This document shows, one piece after another, positions 18,183-27,268 of a DNA stretch of 64,000 bases. Positions within the stretch are counted from its first letter, which is position 1. Every line of letters starts with the position of its first letter. A program made the translations under genes and the position numbers. The stretch spans positions 16,334-80,333 of the forward strand of contig CAYNFR010000013.1 in NCBI GenBank assembly GCA_964396595.1. The letters are read 5' to 3'. A model generated the notes under the pieces. The model saw only the letters and a list, made by a program, of their open reading frames with translations, did not search any database and was not told where the DNA came from. This DNA comes from CAYNFR01 sp964396595. Its GTDB lineage: Bacteria; Bacteroidota; Bacteroidia; Chitinophagales; Saprospiraceae.

Positions 18183-19163
18183 ATGCCACACGCTATCATC
18201 ACAGCAGTATCCGGATATGTTCCTGAAAGGATTCTATCTAATAAGGATTTAGAAAACATCATGGATACTAATGACGAGTGGATCACCACCCGCACCGGTA
18301 TCAAAGAACGTCGAATCATGCCGGATGGTCTGGCTGTTACAGAGATAGGAACTCATCTAGTAAACGACCTTTTGGTTAAATCCGGCTATTCTCCTGAAGA
18401 TATTGATCTTCTGATCTGTGCCACATGCACGGCTGATTATCTGATACCGGATTCTGCCAATGGTATCGCTACAGCATGTGGATTACATAAATCGTTTGCC
18501 TTTGATTTGAATGCCGCATGTAGCGGTTTTGTATTCGCGCTGTGGACAGCTACACAGTTTGTGCGTGCCGGATCGTACAAGAGAGTTATTGTATTAGGAG
18601 CAGAGAAGTTGTCTTCTTATCTTAACTATGAAGATAGGACGACCAGTATTTTGTTTGGTGATGGTGGAGGAGGAGTGATTCTTGAAGCATCAGAAGAGTG
18701 CGAAGGAGTAATAGACGCGGTTTTAAGAGGTGATGGAGAGGGGGCAAAATATCTGCGCATAGATGCTGGGGGATCTAAGAATCCGGTGACAGCAGAAGTC
18801 TTGGAGAAAAGATCTAATGCCATCATGCAAGATGGCAAAAATGTATTCAAGAGAGCCGTAATGGGAATGTCAGGCACTATTAATGATGTACTCCAGCGAA
18901 ATAATCTAAAAAAGGAGGATATCAGATGGATTGTCCCGCATCAAGCCAATCATCGGATCATTACGGCAGTCGCAGATATGCTTGATTTTCCTATTGACAA
19001 AGTAATGATCAATATCGAAAAATATGGTAACACCTCCGCAGGCACTATACCTTTGTGCTTGTGGGAATATGAAAACCAACTAAAAAAAGGAGACTACGTC
19101 ATGCTTACGGCATTTGGGGGTGGCTTTACATGGGGATCACTACTTCTTAAATGGGCATATTAG
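18183..19163 (+). CDS. fabH: Beta-ketoacyl-ACP synthase III
   Basis: Starts fatty acid synthesis by condensing an acyl-CoA primer with malonyl-ACP. The catalytic triad is Cys113 (AACSGF), His253 (PHQANHR) and Asn283 (YGNTSAG). The N-terminal pattern TNDEWITTRTGIKERR is typical. The frame is open from 18129, but MPHAIITAVSGYVPE at 18183 is the family N-terminus, and a near-consensus TACCTTCG box lies just upstream at 18156-18163. First gene of a fabH-efp-accB-accC cluster (gaps of 33, 3 and 18 nt) that links fatty acid initiation to malonyl-CoA supply. Confidence 0.95.
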   Translation: MPHAIITAVSGYVPERILSNKDLENIMDTNDEWITTRTGIKERRIMPDGLAVTEIGTHLVNDLLVKSGYSPEDIDLLICATCTADYLIPDSANGIATACGLHKSFAFDLNAACSGFVFALWTATQFVRAGSYKRVIVLGAEKLSSYLNYEDRTTSILFGDGGGGVILEASEECEGVIDAVLRGDGEGAKYLRIDAGGSKNPVTAEVLEKRSNAIMQDGKNVFKRAVMGMSGTINDVLQRNNLKKEDIRWIVPHQANHRIITAVADMLDFPIDKVMINIEKYGNTSAGTIPLCLWEYENQLKKGDYVMLTAFGGGFTWGSLLLKWAY

Positions 19164-19196
19164 ATAAGATTATTACGTTCAATTAAAACTATTAAC

Positions 19197-19763
19197 ATGG
19201 CAAGTACAGCTGATATTAAAAATGGTCTATGCCTAGAATTTAACAACGATATCTACACAGTAGTAGAATTTTTGCATGTCAAGCCGGGCAAAGGGGCTGC
19301 TTTCGTCAGAACGAAGCTTAAGAGCCTCACCACGGGCAAAGTGGTTGACAATACTTTTCCCTCCGGGCATAAAATTAATGATGTACGCGTTGAGCGTCAC
19401 AAGTATCAATTCCTATATCAAGATGAAATGGGATTTAACTTTATGAATACAGAGACTTTTGATCAGATCTCTATCAATGAAAAATTGATTGATAGTCCTC
19501 AGTTTCTATCAGAAGGCATGTTGATAGAAGTGTTATTTCACACAGAAAAAGGCATACCACTAACGACTGAAATGCCCCAACACATTAACTTGAAGGTAAC
19601 ATATACTGAGCCCGGTGTACGAGGGGATACGGCCACTAACGTTACCAAACCGGCCACAGTCGAAACCGGTGCAGAAATAAGAGTGCCAATTTTTATAAAT
19701 GAAGGTGATTTAGTTAAAATAGATACAAGAACAGGCTCGTATCTTGAGCGCGTTAAAGAATAA
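19197..19763 (+). CDS. efp: Elongation factor P
   Basis: Translation factor that relieves ribosome stalling at polyproline. At 188 residues it has the three-domain length. The tip loop is HVKPGKGAAFVRTKL with Lys32 at the position modified in many bacteria; no modification gene (epmA, epmB, earP, ymfI) is in the window. The tail (ETGAEIRVPIFINEGDLVKIDTRTGSYLERVKE) is standard. Sits 33 nt after fabH and 3 nt before accB. Confidence 0.97.
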   Translation: MASTADIKNGLCLEFNNDIYTVVEFLHVKPGKGAAFVRTKLKSLTTGKVVDNTFPSGHKINDVRVERHKYQFLYQDEMGFNFMNTETFDQISINEKLIDSPQFLSEGMLIEVLFHTEKGIPLTTEMPQHINLKVTYTEPGVRGDTATNVTKPATVETGAEIRVPIFINEGDLVKIDTRTGSYLERVKE

Positions 19764-19766
19764 ACT

Positions 19767-20258
19767 ATGACTCAGAAAGAAATTAAAGAATTACTGGTTC
19801 TTGTCAGTGACCTAGACATAAAAGAGGTTGAGATCAGGCATGAGCAATTTAAACTGCGTATCAGAACAGGAAAAGACAATGTGCCTACAATTATAGGAGC
19901 ACCAGGAGTAGCAACATTCTCACCGTCACAGGCACCTCCCTCAGCGGCACCGGCTGTCGCTCCTAAGACTGAACCCACGGCAAATACTTCGGATGCTCCG
20001 AAAACGGCCGATAATCTTATCACTATAAAATCACCTATGGTGGGTACTTTTTATCGCTCTGCATCTCCGGAAAAACCAGCTTATGTGAATGTTGGTGATG
20101 TAGTGTCTAAAGGGACGGTACTATGCATAATCGAAGCGATGAAGCTCTTTAATGAAATAGAGAGCGAAGTGTCAGGTAAGATTGTTAAAGTTTTAGCAGA
20201 TGATAGTACGCCGATCGAGTATGACCAACCATTATTTTTAGTTGATCCACAAGGATAG
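19767..20258 (+). CDS. accB: Acetyl-CoA carboxylase biotin carboxyl carrier protein
   Basis: Carries the biotin that shuttles CO2 between AccC and the carboxyltransferase. An N-terminal helical region (about 1-35) is followed by an Ala/Pro linker (about 50-85) and a biotinyl domain. The biotin attachment lysine is Lys126 in EAMKLFNEIE. The domain includes the protruding thumb sequence SPMVGTFYRSASPEKPAYV. At 163 residues it is a normal BCCP. In an operon with efp and accC. Confidence 0.97.
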   Translation: MTQKEIKELLVLVSDLDIKEVEIRHEQFKLRIRTGKDNVPTIIGAPGVATFSPSQAPPSAAPAVAPKTEPTANTSDAPKTADNLITIKSPMVGTFYRSASPEKPAYVNVGDVVSKGTVLCIIEAMKLFNEIESEVSGKIVKVLADDSTPIEYDQPLFLVDPQG

Positions 20259-20276
20259 CAAGTCAATAACTAATCT

Positions 20277-21626
20277 ATGTTTAAGAAAATGCTCATTGCC
20301 AATCGCGGCGAGATAGCGCTCAGGGTAATCCGTACCTGCAAAGAGATGGGGATAAAGACAGTTGCTGTGTATTCTACTGCCGATCGTGACTCTCTTCATG
20401 TTCGCTTTGCAGACGAAGCTGTATGCATAGGGCCGCCTTCGAGTAGTGCCTCCTATCTGAGCATACCCAATATCATGGCTGCGGTAGAAATTACCAATGC
20501 AGACAGTGTGCATCCGGGCTATGGATTTCTTGCGGAAAATGCCACTTTCGCAGAAGTGTGCCAACAATATGGGGTTAAGTTTATCGGCCCTACTGCTGAG
20601 ATGATTCGCAAGATGGGTGATAAAATTACCGCCAAAGAAACAATGATAAAAGCCGGTGTACCTGTAGTTCCCGGCTCTGAAGGATTGATAAAATCCATAG
20701 ATCAAGCTAAAAGTATAAGCAAAGAGATAGGCTATCCTGTCATCATTAAAGCGACTGCAGGAGGTGGCGGAAAGGGTATGAGAATTGTGTCGGAAGAGTC
20801 GGAACTACAAGCTCAATGGGATAGCGCAAGAAAAGAGGCTGGTGCTTCATTCGGAAATGAAGCTGTGTACATAGAAAAATATGTCGAAGAACCTCGACAT
20901 ATCGAAATCCAAATCGTAGGTGATCAACATGGACAAGTAGTTCACCTCAGTGAACGGGATTGTAGTATTCAGAGACGTCACCAAAAATTAGTTGAAGAAA
21001 GCCCGTCACCTTTCATGACTGACGAGCTGCGTGAAGCTATGGGCGCAGCTGCAATCAAAGCGGGCATGTCAATAAATTATGAAGGTGCTGGTACTATCGA
21101 ATTCCTGGTTGACAAGTATCGCAATTTCTATTTTATGGAGATGAATACGCGCATCCAAGTGGAGCATCCTGTCACGGAGGAGGTTATCGAGCATGATTTG
21201 ATTAAAGAACAAATCAAGGTAGCCGCAGGTGAAAAAATGTCAGGCAATTCCTATTTTCCCGTTATGCACTGTATCGAATGCCGTATCAACGCAGAAGATC
21301 CTTATCACAACTTCAGACCTTCTGCCGGTCATATTCAATCTTTTCATAGCCCGAAAGGGCATGGTGTGAGAGTAGATACCCATGTATACGCCGGTTATAC
21401 GGTACCACCTTATTATGATTCTATGATTGCTAAGCTGATTTGTCGCGCTCGAACACGCGAAGAGTGCATCAAAAAGATGGATAGAGCGTTAGACGAGTTC
21501 ATCATAGATGGTATAAAGACGACAATCCCTTTTCATCAGATGTTGATGAAAAATGAACAATTTAAACAAGGCAATTTTCATACAGGGTTTTTAAATAACT
21601 TTGATATGAATGAACACTCTTTTTAG
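20277..21626 (+). CDS. accC: Acetyl-CoA carboxylase, biotin carboxylase subunit
   Basis: ATP-grasp enzyme that carboxylates the biotin on AccB. MFKKMLIANRGEIALRVIRT is the family start; the glycine-rich ATP loop ATAGGGGKGMRIV, EKYVEEPRHIEIQ, ERDCSIQRRHQK and FMEMNTRIQVEHPVTE are all present. At 449 residues it has no fused biotinyl domain, so it is the AccC type rather than an MCC/PCC alpha subunit. Its last 17 nt overlap the start of the next gene. Confidence 0.97.
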   Translation: MFKKMLIANRGEIALRVIRTCKEMGIKTVAVYSTADRDSLHVRFADEAVCIGPPSSSASYLSIPNIMAAVEITNADSVHPGYGFLAENATFAEVCQQYGVKFIGPTAEMIRKMGDKITAKETMIKAGVPVVPGSEGLIKSIDQAKSISKEIGYPVIIKATAGGGGKGMRIVSEESELQAQWDSARKEAGASFGNEAVYIEKYVEEPRHIEIQIVGDQHGQVVHLSERDCSIQRRHQKLVEESPSPFMTDELREAMGAAAIKAGMSINYEGAGTIEFLVDKYRNFYFMEMNTRIQVEHPVTEEVIEHDLIKEQIKVAAGEKMSGNSYFPVMHCIECRINAEDPYHNFRPSAGHIQSFHSPKGHGVRVDTHVYAGYTVPPYYDSMIAKLICRARTREECIKKMDRALDEFIIDGIKTTIPFHQMLMKNEQFKQGNFHTGFLNNFDMNEHSF

Positions 21627-23340
21627 ACTAATAGCCTCCGGCAAGCAAAAGAAAGCACTCTATCTCAGTATTCTTTTTCAATTACTTAGCGCTGTCTTTA
21701 CACTGGTCAGTATTCCACTGGTTATTCCCTTTTTTAAGATTCTGTTTAATAGGAACGAGACTGATATAGAGGCATCCCATGGCATGAATGAACTCAATAG
21801 ATGGCTAGATCTCTTTTTTAAGAAGTTAATAGATTACTTTGAGGGACTAGAGGCATTGGTAGCAGTATGTGTTTCGATTTTGATCATTTTTGCCCTGAAG
21901 AATATTTTTAGGTTTTTAGCTGATTACTTTCTTGCGAAATACCGCACGGATATTATTGTCGATCTACGCAGACAATTGTGGAGGGCTATTGATGAGGGTG
22001 ATTATATTCAACTGCGAGATATACCTCATACGGAAGTACAATCTATTTTGTCTTATGACATTGAGCAGATTGATGAGGGGGTGATGAAGGCATTTGAGAT
22101 TATATTCAAGATGCCTTTTGTTGTTATAGGGAGTCTGGTTTTTATGTTTGTATTAAGTGCGCCGTTAGCCACGCTTTCGTTAGTGTTGTTAGTAGTTGTA
22201 GGATTTGTGATCGGTCGGTTGAGCAATAGCTTGAAGGAAGTATCAGGCGCTCTTGCCCGCACAGTAAATATACTTCTTCATCATCTCAATGAGAAATTGA
22301 GAAATATAAGAGTAGAGCGAGCTCACGGCTGGCAAGCGTATAGCAATAAAAAATTTGAAGCCGCCAATGCCCTGTATGGTCAGGAGTCGATAAGATTCTT
22401 GAGGAGGAGAGATCTGGCTTCGCCATTAAGTGAGTTATTCGGAATAACAGTAGTGGCAATACTCCTTTATTACGGCGCTATACTTGTCATAGGAGGAGAG
22501 ATGGTTGCAGAGTCGTTTTTTGCTTTTGTATTGGCATTTTACTACATGATCGCACCAGCCAAAAATTTCAGCCGCGAGTATGCGAATACCCAGAGAGGCA
22601 TATTGTCACTTGAACGATTAAATGATTTTTTGATTACTCATGTGCATTTTGTGCAGGAGAATAGTGTAAATCTTGAAAGATTTGATGGTATTAAGCTTGA
22701 GGATATTTGTTTTGAATACACAGATGGGCATCAGATACTCCATGGGGTGAATCTTGAGATCAAGGCTGGTGACAAGATCGCTATCATAGGTGATTCAGGC
22801 GAAGGCAAATCGACTCTTGTAAATTTAATACTTGGCCTTATCAGGCCAAAGAGAGGTCATATATTCGTCAATGGCATTCTTGCTAATGGGGGAGCATCGC
22901 GAGTATCAATAGATCAGATAGTGGCTCTTGTGACCCAAGAAAGCTTGCTTTATGACGCGACTGTTTTAGAAAACATTACCTGGCCAAATCAAGCAATTGA
23001 TATAGGGCTACTCGAAGAAGCCTTGCATATCAGCGGTATTGAGGAGATGGCGGATCGACGATCCTTTCTTGAACGTATGGTCGGGCAGGAGGGTAGTCAA
23101 CTCAGTGGTGGTGAGCGCCAGCGTGTATGTCTAGCACGTGCGATTTATAGCAATAGACCTTTATTAATCATGGACGAACCCACTAATCAACTAGACGAAG
23201 AAAGTAAGGATAGTCTATATCCTGCCTTGTATCGCGCTATACATGGCAGGACTTTATTACTGGTAACACATGATATGAAGTTATTGAGTCAGGTAGATAA
23301 AGTTTTTAAACTATATAATGGTGGACTAAGACCTATTTGA
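21610..23340 (+). CDS. ABC transporter, fused permease and ATPase (exporter type)
   Basis: A half-transporter of 576 residues with a six-helix ABC-exporter membrane domain (about 1-310) and a nucleotide-binding domain. Walker A is GDSGEGKST (about 394-402), the signature is LSGGERQRVCLARA (about 499), Walker B is LLIMDEPTNQLDEES and the H-loop is LLVTHD. It should act as a homodimer or pair with another half-transporter; the substrate cannot be read from sequence. The family includes lipid flippases and peptide exporters. The start ATG overlaps the end of accC by 17 nt, so it is translationally coupled. Confidence 0.88.
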   Translation: MNTLFRLIASGKQKKALYLSILFQLLSAVFTLVSIPLVIPFFKILFNRNETDIEASHGMNELNRWLDLFFKKLIDYFEGLEALVAVCVSILIIFALKNIFRFLADYFLAKYRTDIIVDLRRQLWRAIDEGDYIQLRDIPHTEVQSILSYDIEQIDEGVMKAFEIIFKMPFVVIGSLVFMFVLSAPLATLSLVLLVVVGFVIGRLSNSLKEVSGALARTVNILLHHLNEKLRNIRVERAHGWQAYSNKKFEAANALYGQESIRFLRRRDLASPLSELFGITVVAILLYYGAILVIGGEMVAESFFAFVLAFYYMIAPAKNFSREYANTQRGILSLERLNDFLITHVHFVQENSVNLERFDGIKLEDICFEYTDGHQILHGVNLEIKAGDKIAIIGDSGEGKSTLVNLILGLIRPKRGHIFVNGILANGGASRVSIDQIVALVTQESLLYDATVLENITWPNQAIDIGLLEEALHISGIEEMADRRSFLERMVGQEGSQLSGGERQRVCLARAIYSNRPLLIMDEPTNQLDEESKDSLYPALYRAIHGRTLLLVTHDMKLLSQVDKVFKLYNGGLRPI

Positions 23341-23468
23341 TCAATCTGCCCTTCTATCAATATTGGGCGTCAGCCCTTATCCAAAAGAGAAAATGTGTGA
23401 AGGCTTCGAGCGTGTATATATATCTTTGCTTAATCATCGTTTCTTATATCAGATGCTCCCATAAGCCT

Positions 23469-24515
23469 ATGAAGTATTTTTTGTGTGGATTGATGTTGAT
23501 AAGCACTATGGGGCTCTATGGGCAGTTATATCCATGCAGCGATCTTACTCGACAAGCTAATTACAAGCTAGAACGCGCTTCCAATGTTAAAGGATATGAT
23601 CTCGCAGGGACGCATCAAGTGTGGGATTTCAGAGAAAAAGGCGCTTCTTCTGCTCGACAGATAGGCTTCTATCAGACTAATTCGCATAAATACGCCTATT
23701 TATTTCCGACGGCCCAGGAGTACTGGTCTGATATAGAATCTGATTATTTTCTGGATGGCGCAGGCAATATCTTGGGCAAGCTCTTGCCAATGACTGGCAG
23801 CAGCCAACCTTTGTTTTGTGAATTTATCAGCACCACCAAAGCTTGTAATACCATCAGTAGTAAGAGTGTGCAGACTAGCGCAGTAGTGGAGCTACCCGCC
23901 GAACGTGATGAAACAGTTAGTAAACGGGTATTCGTGAAGGGTGTTTCAAGTCTTCAATCCAGTGCTTCAGGTAGATTATTGCTGGGAGACCAATCCTATA
24001 CTGTCGACCGATGGGATATTACGCGTGGTTACACTCTGGAGTTTCAGCAATATAGCTCGGCAGGGTGGATTCCCGCAGATCGAAGGCCATCGCTTCCGGC
24101 ATTAGTGAATTATTTCAGTCCACGAAAAGAGTATTGGTTTGTCGAACAAGGAACGAACCGATTATTAGTCAAAATAATCGATCGCCAAGGTCAGCGGGAG
24201 TTAATGTATTTGTCAACTGATACGAAAGGTGATAACGGCGGTCGATCAAAAACGCAAAGACAATTTTCTTTGTATCCATCTACGGGTTTCGGGGATTTAA
24301 AACTGGATTTCATAAATTTCGGAACCGGAGAGTACGACTTCATCGTAAAAAATGCTTTTGCAAAAGAATTATGGTCGAGGCGATTTATGATCAATGGCGA
24401 TGTCTCGCATAACATAGATCTCAGCTTTCTACCGAAGGGTCCTTATATATATGTTCTTTATGACAAAAATCGTGATGTAATACTCTCTAAGCGTTTTGCG
24501 ATTATCAAGCCATAG
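23469..24515 (+). CDS. Secreted protein of unknown function with T9SS type A-like sorting tail
   Basis: About 348 residues. The frame is open from 23337, but MKYFLCGLMLISTMGLYGQ at 23469 is a clean signal peptide, so that start is used. The central part (VWDFREKG, QEYWSDIESDYFLDGAGNI, ADRRPSLPALVNYFSPRKEYW) matches no family I recognise. The C-terminal ~80 residues (FSLYPSTGFGDLKLDFINFG, SHNIDLSFLPKGPYIYVLYD, SKRFAIIKP) look like a divergent Por_Secre_tail type A sorting domain. It is inferred to be T9SS cargo. Follows the ABC transporter by 128 nt and may share its transcript. Confidence 0.7.
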   Translation: MKYFLCGLMLISTMGLYGQLYPCSDLTRQANYKLERASNVKGYDLAGTHQVWDFREKGASSARQIGFYQTNSHKYAYLFPTAQEYWSDIESDYFLDGAGNILGKLLPMTGSSQPLFCEFISTTKACNTISSKSVQTSAVVELPAERDETVSKRVFVKGVSSLQSSASGRLLLGDQSYTVDRWDITRGYTLEFQQYSSAGWIPADRRPSLPALVNYFSPRKEYWFVEQGTNRLLVKIIDRQGQRELMYLSTDTKGDNGGRSKTQRQFSLYPSTGFGDLKLDFINFGTGEYDFIVKNAFAKELWSRRFMINGDVSHNIDLSFLPKGPYIYVLYDKNRDVILSKRFAIIKP

Positions 24516-24704
24516 TAAAGCTTGCCTAGATGGGCCTTTTTGCAAATCGTTTTATTCTCGAGTATGATATCTGTTGTTGATGGCTTGTTTTTCTCCCGCC
24601 GATTACGCATAATGGCGCAAAAATGAATAAGTTGGGCTGATTTTTCATCCCATGTGGGAAGTCAGCTTGATAGCAGCTAAAAGAATTGAAATCGAAGCAT
24701 AGCC

Positions 24705-25652
24705 ATGATCACAGAACAGTTATTGTTGCCTAGCCCTTGCGAGTCATTATACCCATCGTGGGCTAGTGCGCGAGGTGTTATGATCGACATAAAGCGGGAT
24801 GATCTGATTCATCCTTTTATTTCAGGTAATAAATGGCGCAAGCTGGTCGGTCATGTACATCAGCTCAGAGAAAGGAGTGCAACGACTTTTGTAAGCTTTG
24901 GTGGCCCATATTCTAATCACCTATTGGCACTAGCCAAGCTCGGGCAGATGATGAGACTGAATACTGTCGGGGTGATTCGGTCGCCCGGTGCTGTCGCCGA
25001 TAGCTTGTTTATGCAGCAGATGCGCGTGATGGGCATGAACATCATTGTGGCCGAAGAGAAGGCTTATGTTGAACAGCAGCATTGGGATGCTGCAAGTTGG
25101 GCTCAATATCTCGATGCCGGAGGAATCTATTTACTTCCTATGGGTGGTACTGATAAGCATGCGATAGAAGGATTTGTACAAATGGCCCCAGAATTACTTG
25201 CATTGGGTCAATACGATTATGTCTATACCAGTATTGGTAGTGGTGGCACGCTGGCGGGATGGAGTCACATTGTTTCTGAACATACGGAAGTTATTGCGAT
25301 AGCACCATTCAAGGGAAGGTGGACTCACTGGCCGGGCAAAGCACTTGTCAATACACGGGCACATACCCATGTGTGCAATTGTATGTTAAATGTCCGATTT
25401 GGCGGGCAGCATATCGAGATCAACAAGATAATGAAAGATTTTCATCAGGAGTGTGGTGTGTATCTTGATCCGATATATACGGCTAGAACTTTATACAATC
25501 TGAAGGAAGATATCCTGCACGGACGCATAGTACCCGGCAGTAGAGTTTTGTTTTACCATAGTGGTGGATTATTAGGAGCATTGGGCTATGCCCATAGATA
25601 CAAGATAGCAGATATTCCGATTTTACCCTTGACTGTTGAGATTGCGGGCTAG
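24705..25652 (+). CDS. ACC deaminase / D-cysteine desulfhydrase family PLP enzyme
   Basis: Fold-type II PLP enzyme (tryptophan synthase beta family) of 315 residues. The PLP lysine is Lys43 in SGNKWRKL; SFGGPYSNHLLALA binds phosphate, and TSIGSGGTLAG is the glycine loop. Family members act as 1-aminocyclopropane-1-carboxylate deaminases or D-cysteine desulfhydrases, and most bacterial ones are desulfhydrase-like. Which activity applies cannot be settled here. Its 3' end overlaps the convergent purN by 30 nt. Confidence 0.85.
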   Translation: MITEQLLLPSPCESLYPSWASARGVMIDIKRDDLIHPFISGNKWRKLVGHVHQLRERSATTFVSFGGPYSNHLLALAKLGQMMRLNTVGVIRSPGAVADSLFMQQMRVMGMNIIVAEEKAYVEQQHWDAASWAQYLDAGGIYLLPMGGTDKHAIEGFVQMAPELLALGQYDYVYTSIGSGGTLAGWSHIVSEHTEVIAIAPFKGRWTHWPGKALVNTRAHTHVCNCMLNVRFGGQHIEINKIMKDFHQECGVYLDPIYTARTLYNLKEDILHGRIVPGSRVLFYHSGGLLGALGYAHRYKIADIPILPLTVEIAG

Positions 25653-26204
25653 TGCAGCTACTACCCGGGGGAAGAAATAATGTTCCAACTTCAATACTTT
25701 CTGGGCTATTTCTTCTGGGCTAATACATTGTGCAATCTGAGTAGATGCTTGAATAATGAATTTTCCTTCGTCATAGGCTTCATTTACATAATGAATAGTA
25801 ACGCCGGAACGATTTTCGCCAGCGGCGAATACAGCATTGTGAATATTGCTGCCATACATCCCTTTACCACCAAAGCGTGGAAGTAAAGCAGGATGTATGT
25901 TTATGATGCGATCAGGAAAAGCCTTTACTAGGGAGGGCGGTACAAGCCATAAAAAACCCGCCAAAACAACGAGGTCGATACTATATTGACGGAGAATGTC
26001 CACAGAATACGCAGAATTATAGAAGGACTTCTTATCTAGTACGATGGAAGGGATCGACATACTCTCGGCATAAGAGAGGATTGCTGCATCTGCCTTGTTA
26101 GACACGATGAGACCCACCGTGAATATCTCAACCTGATGGGCGTGTTCGATAATTTGGATGGCGTTAGACCCTCTACCTGACGCAAATATGGCAATGGTAA
26201 TCAT
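25623..26204 (-). CDS. purN: Phosphoribosylglycinamide formyltransferase
   Basis: Transfers a formyl group from 10-formyl-tetrahydrofolate to GAR, the third step of purine synthesis. IAIFASGRGSNAIQII is the phosphate-binding start, IINIHPALLPRFGGKGMYG holds the catalytic Asn-His, and HYVNEAYDEGKFI holds the catalytic aspartate. At 193 residues the length is normal. It lies 13 nt after the unknown membrane-anchored gene on the same strand, and purL is encoded divergently about 1 kb away. Confidence 0.96.
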   Translation of the reverse strand: MITIAIFASGRGSNAIQIIEHAHQVEIFTVGLIVSNKADAAILSYAESMSIPSIVLDKKSFYNSAYSVDILRQYSIDLVVLAGFLWLVPPSLVKAFPDRIINIHPALLPRFGGKGMYGSNIHNAVFAAGENRSGVTIHYVNEAYDEGKFIIQASTQIAQCISPEEIAQKVLKLEHYFFPRVVAALARNLNSQG

Positions 26205-26217
26205 CTAGATAATTCTC

Positions 26218-26952
26218 TTAAGGAAGCCTTTCGGTTAAGTTGTAGTCCATATTAAACGAAGGTGCGCTGTGTTTCCATCCGTTGTTGACATTAAAAAATT
26301 TGCGGTAAGGATATCGTAATCGCTTCTCGTAAAACTCTATGGCGGCGTTGTCTTGAAAAAGGGAAACAAAATCCGGCACGCGATCCGCTATTTGAGATAT
26401 CCAGTGCTCGGTAGTCTTCGTCTCGATGAAGGTGTCAGAAGCTAAGCCCTGATAATAAAACTTATTGGCAATGACGAATTTTATGCCTGCCGGCGAATAT
26501 ATCAATGCATCAGTAGAGGCATCATAAAGTTCCATATATGCCTGCATATTAAAGTACACGAGCTTAGTCATCATGGAAGTATCTTTCATCTTGATGTCAT
26601 AGTCGTCGATGCATACCTTTACTTTAAATTTGTTAGAATAAAAGTCCTTATTGGCGATATCGATTTTTCTGATAAGATTTCTCTTCTCTACGATTTTATT
26701 GACATCTTTTTCAAGTTTCTCGTGGTACTTGTTCGTAAAACCGATATATGCATCCTCGTAATGCGTCTTGATGGCCTCGAAGTCTTTTGAGGCAATAAGT
26801 TCGTTGGGGTTGTCGTGGTTAAAGCGCTCTTCGGTAAGTTTGAGATCGTAACCTTTGATAACCGCAAGGCTCATGTCAATTGTATTATTGCCTAAACCTA
26901 TGGCTATCAGCCCTAGAAAAACCCAAGCTACAAAGCGCAAACGCTCGATCAT
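26218..26952 (-). CDS. Membrane-anchored protein of unknown function
   Basis: I do not recognise this gene. From the ATG at 26952 (MIERLRFVAWVFLGLIAIGL) it is 244 residues, with one N-terminal hydrophobic segment followed by a charged, Lys/Asp-rich and Tyr/Phe-rich exported domain (KNDANKDFYSNKFKVKV-like strand pattern, ending SFNMDYNLTERLP). The frame is open to 27063, but the extra 37 residues have no export signal and low coding character. It sits 13 nt upstream of purN on the same strand, so co-transcription is likely, though a purine role is not implied. Confidence 0.6.
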   Translation of the reverse strand: MIERLRFVAWVFLGLIAIGLGNNTIDMSLAVIKGYDLKLTEERFNHDNPNELIASKDFEAIKTHYEDAYIGFTNKYHEKLEKDVNKIVEKRNLIRKIDIANKDFYSNKFKVKVCIDDYDIKMKDTSMMTKLVYFNMQAYMELYDASTDALIYSPAGIKFVIANKFYYQGLASDTFIETKTTEHWISQIADRVPDFVSLFQDNAAIEFYEKRLRYPYRKFFNVNNGWKHSAPSFNMDYNLTERLP

Positions 26953-27268
26953 AGTCCGATGATTAATAGTCTTGTATATCCTTCCATTCGATAACTCAAC
27001 GCAATTATTGGGTAAGATACTATATAATACATATATATTTCTGTGTTCATTTGTCGAATTCACATTTTATTGTGAATCTAAATTTTCAGACGACTTTTTT
27101 AAGCTGTGTGAAATAATTTGAATAATACAACATCTCTATCGAATAATCAGCACTTGTCCGTCTGACAAAGATGGTAAACATACCTGAAACGGATAATATT
27201 CCCTCATACTGTGACCCTTCAAGATGAAATAAATCAGATCTTTGCAGCAGCCACATCAAGAGGTACAG
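26953..27268. other. 316-nt divergent intergenic region upstream of purL
   Basis: Separates the minus-strand unknown gene from purL. A near-consensus -7 box GATCTTTG (27237-27244) lies 24 nt before the purL ATG and is a plausible purL promoter. I see no purine riboswitch-like fold and no convincing small gene. Confidence 0.45.

Noticed and set aside
20277..21626. Biotin carboxylase as the missing MCC alpha subunit
   Set aside because: It has AccC length without a fused biotinyl domain and sits directly after accB, so it belongs to acetyl-CoA carboxylase.
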